64,000 nucleotides of DNA from Micromonospora sp. FIMYZ51. Lineage in GTDB: Bacteria > Actinomycetota > Actinomycetes > Mycobacteriales > Micromonosporaceae. The stretch spans positions 6,575,501 to 6,639,500 of the forward strand of contig NZ_CP134706.1 of assembly GCF_038246755.1 (NCBI RefSeq), given 5' to 3'. A program made the translations under genes and the position numbers. Under the pieces are notes generated by a model. The model was given only the letters and a program-made list of their open reading frames with translations. It searched no databases and was not told where the DNA came from. Positions 36,678 to 44,817 of this stretch are shown here, piece after piece. Every line of letters begins with the position of its first letter. Position 1 is the first letter of the stretch.

Positions 36678-37889
36678 TCACCGTTCCTCGGTGTCCCAGG
36701 TCCGCGCGCCGGTCTCCCACCGGCGGGTGCTCCACGGGTCGGCCGTACCCCCGGTCGTCTGGGTAGGCAGGACCGGCGGCCAGTCGCCGACCGGCGCCGA
36801 CCGTGGCAGGGCCCACCCACCGGAACTCGCCGGATCGCCGGCCGGTGGCGGCGCGGGCCACCCGGTCGGTCCCGGCACCGGCCGGCCGTACCGCTCGACC
36901 AGCCGGGTGACCACCAGCCCCGCCGCAAGTGCGACACCGCCGACCGCCCAGCGGCTCACCGTCCAACCACGCTGCTGCGCGTACGCGAAGAACAGGCCGA
37001 GCGCACCGGCCACCAGGAGCGTGCCGAACACGCCGCCCCGCAGCCCGAAGGCGCTGGTCCCGGCGAGCAGCGCCGCGCCCACCGCAAGCACCGTCCAGTC
37101 CAGCCCGGCGGTCGGCGTCATCGCCCCCTCGGACGCGGCGAAGAGTGCACCGGCGAGCATCGCCAGCACGGTGGAACAGACGTACCCGCCGGTGACGACG
37201 ACCGCAGCCGCCACTCCGCGCCGCCGCGCCGGATCGGCGACCGGACGGAATCGACCGGTAAACCGGCGGATCGGGCTCATCGCCCCGAACAACCCCCCGA
37301 TGACCGCGATCGCGGCCAACCCGACGAAGAGTCGACCGGCTATGCCGCGCGGATCGTAGTCGCCCTGCACCAGCACCGGCGCGGAACGCTGCTCGACGTA
37401 GACGATGACGCCGGCCGCACCGCCCAGACTGGCCGCCCAGCCCGGCACGTGCAGCAGCACGACGACCAGCCCCAGCACCAGCCCGCCGAGGGCGGCCACC
37501 GCAGCGGCGGTGCCAACGGCGACGGGCAGACCCCGATCGCCCTGCTCGGCGAAGTGCAGCCCGGCGGCGACCGCCACCGGGCCGACCGCGAGATTCACCG
37601 CGGCGGTACGCAGACTCAGCCCGGCGGCCATCGCCAACAGACCGAAGCCGACCACGTCAAGGATGAGGGCGCGCAGCCCACTGCCCCGCAGCGTCGCCGG
37701 ATTCTCCCGCCAGAGCAGGTACACCAGGGCACTGAAGCCGAGCAGCAGGATGGTCTCCCAGACCATGTGGACACCGAACCGATCCCGGCCCGGTTCACCG
37801 CCCTGCGGGTCGTCGGCACCGCTCGGGTCCACCTCGTCGGCGGGGGTCGGCTCCAGCGGCCCGCTCCGGCCAGGTTCCTCGTACCCCAT
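36678..37889 (-). CDS. Multi-pass membrane protein resembling RbsC-type ABC permeases
   Basis: The 403-residue protein from ATG 37889 (GGGAGGCAGGG upstream) has an acidic N-terminus, about nine or ten transmembrane helices and a Pro/Trp/Thr-rich cytoplasmic tail of about 80 residues. The middle (LRTAAVNLAVGPVAVAAGLH, GWAASLGGAAGVIVYVEQR, FGLRGGVFGTLLVAGALGLFF) has the glycine-rich helix pattern of the BPD_transp_2 (ribose/branched amino acid) permeases. No cognate ATPase or binding protein lies nearby, so transport function is uncertain. Confidence 0.7.
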   Translation of the reverse strand: MGYEEPGRSGPLEPTPADEVDPSGADDPQGGEPGRDRFGVHMVWETILLLGFSALVYLLWRENPATLRGSGLRALILDVVGFGLLAMAAGLSLRTAAVNLAVGPVAVAAGLHFAEQGDRGLPVAVGTAAAVAALGGLVLGLVVVLLHVPGWAASLGGAAGVIVYVEQRSAPVLVQGDYDPRGIAGRLFVGLAAIAVIGGLFGAMSPIRRFTGRFRPVADPARRRGVAAAVVVTGGYVCSTVLAMLAGALFAASEGAMTPTAGLDWTVLAVGAALLAGTSAFGLRGGVFGTLLVAGALGLFFAYAQQRGWTVSRWAVGGVALAAGLVVTRLVERYGRPVPGPTGWPAPPPAGDPASSGGWALPRSAPVGDWPPVLPTQTTGGTADPWSTRRWETGARTWDTEER

Positions 37890-38114
37890 GATCCCTGCCT
37901 CCCAGCGGCCGCCCGGACGCACCGACACGCGGAGGGACCGGCGGCGGCCGTTGCCTTCCGGTCGCAGGCACCGTACCCGCGCTCCCAGCCGGGCGTAACC
38001 CCCGGCCGAGCAGGTGTCGGAGTGCCGGCAGCGCAGGCGGACGCCGGTCCGGCGGCGCGGAGAGCTGTTCGATACCCGACGATCCGTCGGGGCGCGAACG
38101 ATCGACTGGTCTCG

Positions 38115-38633
38115 CTAACGTCGACCGGGGCGGGTTTCCCGGTCGTCGGGCTCGTGCTCGTCCTCCGGGCGCTCCGGGACCCGGCACGACCGCTCCAGCC
38201 AGAGCGCGGCGGCGACGAGCGCGACCGAGGCCAGCAGGCCGGCGACGGCGGCGGGAAGGTCCTCGCCGGCCGCCCGCGTGGTCTGCACCAACAACCAGCC
38301 GGTCAGCCCCGCGTAGAAGCCGGCGAAGATCGCCCCGACCAGGGCGGATGCCTTGGCGAGGACGACGAACCGGGCGACCATCAGCGGGTTCACCGGCTCC
38401 CGGCCGGGCCGGCGGTCGATCCGCCCCCGGGTGTTGATCGCGGCGTACGCCTCAAGCACCGCGAGGCCGGCCAGGGTGACCACCGGAAGCCAGGGCAGCG
38501 GGGGCAGCCGGGTGTAGTAGAAACTGCTGATCAGCAACCAGGCAGCCGCCGCGGCGGCCAGGGCGGTCACCACCAGGGTCGAGATGCGGGTCGGTCCCAT
38601 CCGCGGCCCGTCGGGAGGTGGGGACTGCGTCAT
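38115..38633 (-). CDS. DUF3180 membrane protein (Rv3605c-like)
   Basis: The 172-residue protein has four predicted helices (ISTLVVTALAAAAAAWLLISSFY; LPWLPVVTLAGLAVLEAYAAI; FVVLAKASALVGAIFAGFYAGL; DLPAAVAGLLASVALVAAALWLE) and a charged tail. ATG 38633 overlaps the folK stop as ATGA. The position directly after folK matches M. tuberculosis Rv3605c. Function is unknown in all species I know of, though the fixed linkage to folate genes is suggestive. Confidence 0.88.
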   Translation of the reverse strand: MTQSPPPDGPRMGPTRISTLVVTALAAAAAAWLLISSFYYTRLPPLPWLPVVTLAGLAVLEAYAAINTRGRIDRRPGREPVNPLMVARFVVLAKASALVGAIFAGFYAGLTGWLLVQTTRAAGEDLPAAVAGLLASVALVAAALWLERSCRVPERPEDEHEPDDRETRPGRR

Positions 38634-39157
38634 GCTTCCGACTCTAACGTCAGATCCGGTCGGGGGCGCAGTTCCGCGACCTCGGCCGCAGCCGGCCCGT
38701 AGGTCAACAGGTCGGTGAGCCGACCGTGCCCGGGCAGCTGACCGTAGGGCTGGATGTCGATCCACGGCCGCAGCACGAAGGCCCGCAGATGCGCCCGTGG
38801 ATGCGGCAGGATCAACTCCGGGTCGTCGCTGAGCACCGGCTGGTCGTCGTCGCTCCACACCGCGACGACGTCGACGTCGAGGGTGCGCGGCCCGAACCGT
38901 CGCGCCGGATCCCGGACCCGACCCGCGGCCTGCTCCGCCGCCCGAGCCCGCGCCAACCAGTCGTACGGCCCGGCCATGGGGTCCACGGCCAGGAGCACCG
39001 CGTTCAGGTACGCCGGCTGCTCGGTGTCGCCCCATGGCGGGGTCTCGTACACCCCCGAGACCACCAGCACCCGCTCGCCAAGCGTGGCCAGGGCGGTGCG
39101 CAGGTGACCGAGCCGGTCGCCGAGATTGCTGCCGAGGGAGAGTACGGCGCGGGTCAT
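38630..39157 (-). CDS. folK: 2-amino-4-hydroxy-6-hydroxymethyldihydropteridine pyrophosphokinase (HPPK)
   Basis: Transfers pyrophosphate from ATP to the pterin before condensation with p-aminobenzoate. The 175-residue protein from ATG 39157 starts MTRAVLSLGSNLGDRLGHLR and contains VYETPPWG, the active-site signature RRFGPRTLDVDVV and LILPHPRAHLRAFVLRPW. ATGA overlaps join it to folB upstream and the DUF3180 gene downstream. Confidence 0.96.
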   Translation of the reverse strand: MTRAVLSLGSNLGDRLGHLRTALATLGERVLVVSGVYETPPWGDTEQPAYLNAVLLAVDPMAGPYDWLARARAAEQAAGRVRDPARRFGPRTLDVDVVAVWSDDDQPVLSDDPELILPHPRAHLRAFVLRPWIDIQPYGQLPGHGRLTDLLTYGPAAAEVAELRPRPDLTLESEA

Positions 39158-39513
39158 CGGGTCCGGCGCATCGTGACCGCGACATCGGCGAAGGCGTACG
39201 GGACCGGCGCCTCGGGCTTGTGCACGGTGACCGTCGCGGCGCGGACCCGGGCATCGGCCAGGCAGACCTCGATCAGCCGGTCGGCCAAGGTCTCGATCAG
39301 GTTGACCGGCTCGCCGGTGACCACCGCCACCAGGCGGTCGGCCAACTCGCCGTAGTGCACGGTGTCGGCCACCTCGTCGGAGCGGGCGGCGGAGGTCAGA
39401 TCCAACTCCAGCACGGCGTCCACGACGAACTCCTGCCCCCGGGCACGTTCGAAGTCGTAGACCCCGTGCCGACCGTACGCGCGTAGGCCGGTAAGCGTTA
39501 TCCGGTCGGTCAT
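39154..39513 (-). CDS. folB: Dihydroneopterin aldolase
   Basis: Cleaves 7,8-dihydroneopterin to the hydroxymethyl pterin used by FolK. The 119-residue length is standard for the small tunnel-fold enzyme. GLRAYGRHGVYDFERARGQEFVVD at the N-terminus holds the substrate-contact Tyr/His region, and VHYGELADRL and LIETLADRLIEVCL are family-typical. It overlaps folP and folK by 4 nt each. Confidence 0.95.
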   Translation of the reverse strand: MTDRITLTGLRAYGRHGVYDFERARGQEFVVDAVLELDLTSAARSDEVADTVHYGELADRLVAVVTGEPVNLIETLADRLIEVCLADARVRAATVTVHKPEAPVPYAFADVAVTMRRTR

Positions 39514-40406
39514 CGGCGTACTCCCGGGTCGGCGTGCTGGTCGGCGGGCGGTGCGGTGCCGGGTGGCCAGGCCAGCTTCGGCCGGCCGGTGGCCTGCCAG
39601 ACGGCGAGCGCGTCGACGGTCGCCCGCACGTCGTGCACGCGCACCCCCCAGGCGCCGGCCGCGACCGCGAGCAGGCTGGTGGCGACGGTGGCCATCTCAC
39701 GGTCGGCGGTGGGCCGGGGCGCGCCGTCGGGCCCGGCCAACAGCAGACCGAGGTACGACTTGCGGCTGGCCCCGAAGAGCAGTGGGTAGCCCAACTCCAG
39801 CAACTCGGGCAGCCGGGCACTGAGCTGCCAGTTGTGTGCCGCGGTCTTGGCGAAACCGAGCCCCGGATCGATCACGATGCGGTCCGCGGCCACCCCGGCC
39901 GCGAGCGCCGCCGTCACCCGCTGGTCGAGTTCGGCGCGCACCTCGGCGACCACGTCGCGGTAGCTGGCCAGCTCGCTCATCCGCCGGGAGTGGCCCCGCC
40001 AGTGCATCAACACCCAGGGGCAGCCGGCGTCGCGGACCACCCGGGCCATGTCCGGATCGGCCAGGCCGCCGGAGACGTCGTTGACCACCACCGCGCCGGC
40101 CGCGAGTGCCGCCTCGGCGACTCGGGCACGGGTGGTGTCGATGCTCACCGGTACGCCGGCTCCGGTCAGCGCCCGGATGACCGGCAGTACCCGGGCGCTC
40201 TCCGCCTCGGCGTCCACCCGGTCGGCGCCGGGACGGGTCGACTCTCCACCCACATCGACCAACCCGGCCCCCTCGGCACGCAGCCGGACGCCGTGTGCGA
40301 CGGCGGCATCGACGTCGGCGTAGCGTCCGCCGTCGGAGAACGAATCGGGCGTGACGTTCAGGACGCCCATCACCACCGGGGCCGGGGCCCGTACCAGCTC
40401 GGTCAC
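39510..40406 (-). CDS. folP: Dihydropteroate synthase
   Basis: Condenses pterin pyrophosphate with p-aminobenzoate; the sulfonamide target. The 298-residue TIM-barrel protein shows MGVLNVTPDSFSDGG, VDVGGESTRPGA, SIDTTRARVAEAAL, DPGLGFAKTAAHN, FGASRKSYL and the C-terminal VRVHDV. As first gene of folP-folB-folK-DUF3180, its promoter must lie in the 40407-40751 gap. In M. tuberculosis folE directly precedes folP1; here folE is displaced by about 12.8 kb. Confidence 0.97.
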   Translation of the reverse strand: MTELVRAPAPVVMGVLNVTPDSFSDGGRYADVDAAVAHGVRLRAEGAGLVDVGGESTRPGADRVDAEAESARVLPVIRALTGAGVPVSIDTTRARVAEAALAAGAVVVNDVSGGLADPDMARVVRDAGCPWVLMHWRGHSRRMSELASYRDVVAEVRAELDQRVTAALAAGVAADRIVIDPGLGFAKTAAHNWQLSARLPELLELGYPLLFGASRKSYLGLLLAGPDGAPRPTADREMATVATSLLAVAAGAWGVRVHDVRATVDALAVWQATGRPKLAWPPGTAPPADQHADPGVRR

Positions 40407-40474
40407 GACTAGACGGTACCGGCCTCACCGGACATGTCGAACAGCCCGGGTTCCAAGGCCCTGACATGCGAATT

Positions 40475-40490
40475 GGAACAGGTGTACGAT
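40475..40490. promoter_or_regulatory. SOS-box-like palindrome
   Basis: TGGAAC-AGGT-GTACGA matches the actinobacterial LexA consensus TCGAAC-N4-GTTCGA at 10 of 12 positions. It lies upstream of the predicted operon promoter and could serve either folP or the secretion operon. Two mismatches make it a weak candidate. Confidence 0.3.
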
Positions 40491-40527
40491 CGGTCGTCCG
40501 GGCCGAATCGGGCAGTCTCTTCGCGGC

Positions 40528-40556
40528 TTGTCGCAAAGGAGGGCGGCCCGTACGCT
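40528..40556 (+). promoter_or_regulatory. Predicted promoter of the secretion-like operon
   Basis: TTGTCG (40528-40533) and TACGCT (40551-40556) are spaced exactly 17 bp. The expected transcription start near 40563 would give a roughly 190-nt leader before the GTG at 40752. Confidence 0.4.
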
Positions 40557-40751
40557 GTGGAATTGCCCGGCATCGAGACGGCGACGCGGTTAGGGAGGGC
40601 CCAAAGCGGGAGAATTCGCCCAAAAATCGCCACCTTCCGTGGCGAGAGACGCACGCACGGTCTCGACCGCTGCGCAGAGTGAGCATCGATCCCGTCAGGC
40701 TTGCCTACTGCACCACCGCGGCGTCGCCGGCCGCGACTTGGGGAGGTTCCA

Positions 40752-41069
40752 GTGATCGCCATCGAGCTGATGGAAACGGCGTCCACAAACGCCCTCCACC
40801 TGCTCTCCACCGTGGCGTCGTCGATCCCGCTCGCCGCCGAGGAGCCAAAGGGGATCAACACCGAGGGCGTCGTCACCTTCTTCGCCAGCAAGATCGCTCC
40901 GATCCTACTGGCCGTCCTGGGTGTCATCTTCATCGGCCGCGCCAGCCGGGGCGAGATTTCCAAGGTGTTGACCAGCTCCGCAATCGCGATCGTCGGGCTG
41001 GCCTTCATCGCCGGGGCCGCCACCCTCTTCTTCATCGGCGATTTCCTGATCAACCTGATCTTCCAGTAG
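40752..41069 (+). CDS. VirB2/TrbC-like small membrane protein (pilin candidate)
   Basis: The 105-residue protein from GTG 40752 has a perfect GGGGAGG ribosome binding site. After a helical N-terminus with hydrophobic character (LHLLSTVASSIPLAAEE) come two transmembrane helices, IAPILLAVLGVIFIGRA and VLTSSAIAIVGLAFIAGAATLFFIGDFLINLIF, joined by a short polar loop with RGEISK. Size, two-helix hairpin and place immediately before VirB3- and VirB4-like genes match the VirB2/TrbC pilin class. Sequence identity to known pilins cannot be judged here. Confidence 0.75.
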   Translation: MIAIELMETASTNALHLLSTVASSIPLAAEEPKGINTEGVVTFFASKIAPILLAVLGVIFIGRASRGEISKVLTSSAIAIVGLAFIAGAATLFFIGDFLINLIFQ

Positions 41070-41083
41070 GCGCGGTTCACGAG

Positions 41084-41446
41084 ATGCGGCTGCGCACCGA
41101 CGACGACATCTACCGGGCCCGCCTGGTCTACCTCGGGCCGCCCGGCTACACCCTTCCGGTCCACCTGCCGTACGCCCAGTACGGGCTCTTCATTCTGCTC
41201 GTTCCCCTCTACATGTTCATCCACTGGTTGTTCACGCTGCAGGTCGAGCTCTTCCCTGCGTGGGAGATCGCCCTCGCCATCGTGACCACCTCGTTCGTCT
41301 TCCGGTACGTCGACCCGGATCGGCCGGCGCGCATGGTGATCCGTACCGCGCTTACCGACTGGCGACGCACCCGGGAGCCGGCCGCCGAACAGCGCGACCC
41401 GCGCCTGGTCGGTAGCGGGATCAGGATCCGGGAGGAACTGGCATGA
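41084..41446 (+). CDS. VirB3/PrgI/TcpE-like membrane protein
   Basis: The 120-residue protein from ATG 41084, 14 nt after the previous stop. It has two adjacent transmembrane helices (YGLFILLVPLYMFIHWLFTL and AWEIALAIVTTSFVFRYV) and a basic cytoplasmic tail (DRPARMVIRTALTDWRRTREP). VirB3-class proteins are short, two-helix and encoded directly before virB4, as here. Its stop overlaps the next start as ATGA. Confidence 0.75.
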   Translation: MRLRTDDDIYRARLVYLGPPGYTLPVHLPYAQYGLFILLVPLYMFIHWLFTLQVELFPAWEIALAIVTTSFVFRYVDPDRPARMVIRTALTDWRRTREPAAEQRDPRLVGSGIRIREELA

Positions 41447-41547
41447 CCGGCTGCACGCCGTACGGGCCGCTCGACGGGTTGCCGGGCAACCCCGGGAAGC
41501 ACGGTCGCTCGACACCGCCCGCGGATCCGGGCAGGACGATCTCATGA
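41443..41547 (+). CDS. 34-residue micro-protein coupled at both ends
   Basis: A short frame from ATG 41443 to TGA 41547 overlaps the VirB3-like stop by 4 nt (ATGA) and the VirB4-like start by 4 nt (ATGA). The product begins MTGCTPYGPLDGLPG and ends PADPGRTIS: no membrane helix, one cysteine, glycine/proline-rich. Two exact stop-start overlaps with real flanking genes argue that it is translated, whether for the peptide itself or to pass ribosomes from one gene to the next. No homologue is recognised. Confidence 0.55.
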   Translation: MTGCTPYGPLDGLPGNPGKHGRSTPPADPGRTIS

Positions 41548-44500
41548 GCCGCTCCTCCACGCCGGGATCCCCGGCCGGACGCCCGGCCGCAGCGCACGGT
41601 AACCGTGCGCGTTCGTTCGACTACCCACAAACCGGCGAGCTTGATGACGCTTCCCTCGATCCGGCCCTGGCCAACACGCCGGGCCACGGCAGTGTCGGCG
41701 TCTTCCAGGCACCCCGTCCGGCACCGCGCCGATCGGCAGCGGCCGAGCCCACGGCGTCCACTTCGGCCACTCGCGATGGCGCCGACATCGACTCGCCCTT
41801 CCTGGACCTGTTCGGTGGGGCGTACGCCCGACCAGGTTCCGCGCCCCGGCCCAACGGCGCCCCAGCACGGGCCCTGCCGCAGCAGGCGGCTCCCGTCCCG
41901 CCGGCCCCGTTGACCCGCCAGACCGCACCGCCTGCGGTGCCCGCGCAGCCCGGCCCCCGCCGACCGCAGCCACCGGCCGACCGGTCGACGACGCCACCGC
42001 GCTCGCCGGCCCGGGCAGCACAGCCTCCTCCCGTACGGCGGCCCCGTCCCCGGTGCCCGCGCCGGCCGGCGAACGGCGGCCGGCCGCGCGGCCCCCGCCG
42101 AGGATCCGGCCCGGGAACCGGCTGCCGCGGTCGGCCCCCGCCCCGGGCACCGGAGCAGGCCCCGCCCGCCACCCGTGCCGTCAGCCCACCCCGGCAGCGG
42201 TCGGTCGACCGCCGCGACCGACCGGTCAAGCCCGCCCGGGTCCGGCCCCCGAAGATCAAATTCGGCGATCGTGATCCGGCGGTGGAGCTGGCCATCACCG
42301 AGATCGCCGGCCACCTGACCTTCACCCCGAACACCGTCACCGCCTGGTACTGGCTGCCCGAGGTGCGCTGGGCCTTCCGACCGGACGCGGAACGCGAGGC
42401 GCTGCTCTCGGCGATCTCCGAGCAGTACGCCGGCCTGGCCGGGTTCCGGTTGCACCTGCGCCGCACCACCCGCCCCTTCCCGGCCGACGAGTGGGCCCGC
42501 ACCATCGACGCGAACACCGCCGCGCCGCTACCGGACGTGCCGGGCACGACCGGCTGGGCCGACCACCTCGTGGCCGCGCAACGACACCTGCTCTCGGTCA
42601 ACCACGCCGAGGGCCAGACCTACCTCGGCGTGACCTTCGCCCGTCGTTCCCTCGGCGACTCGCTCACCGAGCGATTGCTCCGCACCTTCGGCCGAGGCGT
42701 CGCCGAGGGTGAGCGACGAAAGCTCGGTCGCACCGTCGAGCAGTTCGACGAGGTGCTGGGGGCGTTCGGCATGCGCGGGCGGCGGGTCACCGCGCAGGAA
42801 CTGGAGTGGCTGCTCTACCGGTCGGTGGCGCTCTGCATGGCGCCCCCCGGCGCGCTCTCGCCGATCACCAACGGGCGCTGGGAACGCGGTGATCTGCTCG
42901 CCCTCACCGAGCAGGTGGAGCGCTACCGCACCCCCTACGGTTCGACGGTCAAGCTGGTCAACCGGATGACCGGCGAGGAACGGCACGTGGCGGTGCTCGC
43001 CGTGGGCCGGATGGAGCCACTGGAGATACCCGAGCGCCACGAGCCCTGGCTGCACTTCCACGAGCGGCTGCCGTGGCCGATGGAGCTCTCCACCCGGGTC
43101 GACATCCTCGGCTCCGGTGACTCCTTCCGCAACCTCGAACACCGACTGCGGATGATCCGGTCGCAGCAACTCGACTACGCCGAACACGGCATCGACGCCC
43201 CACCGGAGCTGGAGCGGTTGGCCAAGCGGGCACTGGTCATCGGTGACGAGATGACCACCGGCCTGCCAGTGGACTCCGCCCGGGCGCACGGCTGGCATCG
43301 GCTCGCGGTGGGTGGGCGTACCCGGGAGGAGTGCCTGGAGCGGGCCCGCCGCCTGATCCAGCTGTACTCCCGCGAGCTGCGCATCTCACTGCAACACCCG
43401 AAGAACCAGGACTGGCTGGCCCGGGAGTTCATCCCCGGTGAGCCGATCGCCAACACCGGCTACGTCCGGCGGATGCCGGTTCACCTGTTGGCGGCGGCGC
43501 TGCCGCAGGCCGCCTCCACGGTCGGCGACCGGCGCGGCGACCTGATCGGACGCACCGCCGGCACCTGCCGCCGGCCGGTCTTCCTCGACCTGCACTTCCC
43601 GATGGAGGTCCGCGAACGCTCCGGCCTCGCGGTCTTCGTGGCCGAACCGGGTGGTGGCAAGTCGACCCTGCTCGGCGCACTCGGATACCTCGCCGCCCGG
43701 CGCGGCGTGCAGGTGACCCTGCTCGACCCGTCCGGTCCGCTGGCCCGACTCTGCGCGATGCCGGAGCTGCGGCCCTACTCCCGGGTGCTGAACCTGACCG
43801 GCTCCGAACACGGCACGCTGGCACCGTACTCGTTGATCCCGACGCCGCTGCGGAGCGAGTTCGTAACGGGCCCTGCCGGGGACCGCGAGTTCGAGATCGC
43901 GGTCTCCAACGCCCGCGCCGAACGCCGAATGCTGGTGCAGGACATCTGCATGATGCTGGTGCCGCCCCAGGTGGCCCGCGAGGCATCGACCGCCACCCTG
44001 TTCCGGCACGCGGTACGACAGGTGCCCGCCGAGGAAACCTCCACCCTGGACGACGTCGTCAGCTGCCTCGGGCAGCTCGACGACCACGCCGGCCGGGAGC
44101 TGGCCAACCTGCTGCTGGACACCGCCGAGATGCCGCTGGCCATGCTCTTCTTCGGCCGTCCGCCGGAGGGGCTGCTCGGCCCCGACGCGGCACTCACTGT
44201 GATCACCATGGCCGGTCTCCGGCTGCCCGATCTGAAGATCGAACGCGAGTACTGGTCGGCAGAGGAGTCGCTGGCCCTGCCGATGCTGCACACCGCGCAC
44301 CGGCTGGCGGTACGTCGCTGCTACGGCGGCGCGATGTCCTCCCGCAAGCTGGTCGGACTGGACGAGGCGCACTTCATGGAGGGATGGCGCTCCGGCCGAT
44401 CCTTCCTCGTCCGGCTCGCCCGCGACTCCCGGAAGTGGAACCTCGCCGCGCTTGTCGCCTCGCAGAACCCCCGCGACATCCTCGGTCTCGACGTACAGAA

Positions 44501-44816
44501 CCTCGTCTCGACCGTCTTCGTCGGCCGGATCGCCGAGGACGCGGAGATCGCCTCCGAGGCGCTCCGGCTGCTGCGCGTACCGGTGGACGACGGGTACGAG
44601 GCGACCCTCGCCTCCCTCTCCACCGCCGACGCCACCTCCGCCCACCGGCTCGGCTTCCGCGAGTTCGTCATGCGCGACGTCGACGGCCGAGTGCAGAAGG
44701 TACGCGTCGATGTCTCCTATGTGGACGGCCTGCTCGACCACCTCGACACCACTCCCGCCGCCATCGCCGCCGCTGCCGGGGTGCTGCCGACCGTGCTGCC
44801 TGACATGGAGGCTTGA
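41544..44816 (+). CDS. VirB4-like secretion ATPase
   Basis: The 1090-residue protein has three parts. Residues 1-235 are a disordered Pro/Ala/Arg-rich leader. Residues about 240-650 match the VirB4 N-terminal region in organisation (KFGDRDPAVELAITEIAGHL, GADHLVAAQRHLL-like helices). The C-terminal RecA-like ATPase carries Walker A EPGGGKST (701-708), Walker B LVGLDEAHF with Asp940-Glu941, and the sensor VASQNP with Gln974. VirB4 ATPases power type IV secretion and pilus assembly and are the hallmark gene of such systems. Part of the leader (about 165-215) has unusual Cys/Arg content and codon use, noted separately. Confidence 0.88.
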   Translation: MSRSSTPGSPAGRPAAAHGNRARSFDYPQTGELDDASLDPALANTPGHGSVGVFQAPRPAPRRSAAAEPTASTSATRDGADIDSPFLDLFGGAYARPGSAPRPNGAPARALPQQAAPVPPAPLTRQTAPPAVPAQPGPRRPQPPADRSTTPPRSPARAAQPPPVRRPRPRCPRRPANGGRPRGPRRGSGPGTGCRGRPPPRAPEQAPPATRAVSPPRQRSVDRRDRPVKPARVRPPKIKFGDRDPAVELAITEIAGHLTFTPNTVTAWYWLPEVRWAFRPDAEREALLSAISEQYAGLAGFRLHLRRTTRPFPADEWARTIDANTAAPLPDVPGTTGWADHLVAAQRHLLSVNHAEGQTYLGVTFARRSLGDSLTERLLRTFGRGVAEGERRKLGRTVEQFDEVLGAFGMRGRRVTAQELEWLLYRSVALCMAPPGALSPITNGRWERGDLLALTEQVERYRTPYGSTVKLVNRMTGEERHVAVLAVGRMEPLEIPERHEPWLHFHERLPWPMELSTRVDILGSGDSFRNLEHRLRMIRSQQLDYAEHGIDAPPELERLAKRALVIGDEMTTGLPVDSARAHGWHRLAVGGRTREECLERARRLIQLYSRELRISLQHPKNQDWLAREFIPGEPIANTGYVRRMPVHLLAAALPQAASTVGDRRGDLIGRTAGTCRRPVFLDLHFPMEVRERSGLAVFVAEPGGGKSTLLGALGYLAARRGVQVTLLDPSGPLARLCAMPELRPYSRVLNLTGSEHGTLAPYSLIPTPLRSEFVTGPAGDREFEIAVSNARAERRMLVQDICMMLVPPQVAREASTATLFRHAVRQVPAEETSTLDDVVSCLGQLDDHAGRELANLLLDTAEMPLAMLFFGRPPEGLLGPDAALTVITMAGLRLPDLKIEREYWSAEESLALPMLHTAHRLAVRRCYGGAMSSRKLVGLDEAHFMEGWRSGRSFLVRLARDSRKWNLAALVASQNPRDILGLDVQNLVSTVFVGRIAEDAEIASEALRLLRVPVDDGYEATLASLSTADATSAHRLGFREFVMRDVDGRVQKVRVDVSYVDGLLDHLDTTPAAIAAAAGVLPTVLPDMEA

Positions 44817-44817
44817 C

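Larger units (their letters stand above)
40407..40751. other. 345-bp divergent gap between folP and the secretion operon
   Basis: No convincing gene. The sequence has a less GC-biased third-position pattern than its neighbours, consistent with regulatory DNA. It holds a SOS-box-like sequence at 40475-40490 and a good rightward promoter candidate at 40528-40556. A GGGGAGG ribosome binding site for the first operon gene ends the region. The folP promoter must also be here. Confidence 0.6.

Noticed and set aside
40434..40682. 82-codon rightward frame in the folP-secretion operon gap
   Set aside because: Third-position GC is low and contains codons rare in this genome (TTA, AGA, ATT, AAA). No ribosome binding site. 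It covers the predicted promoter and SOS-like site.
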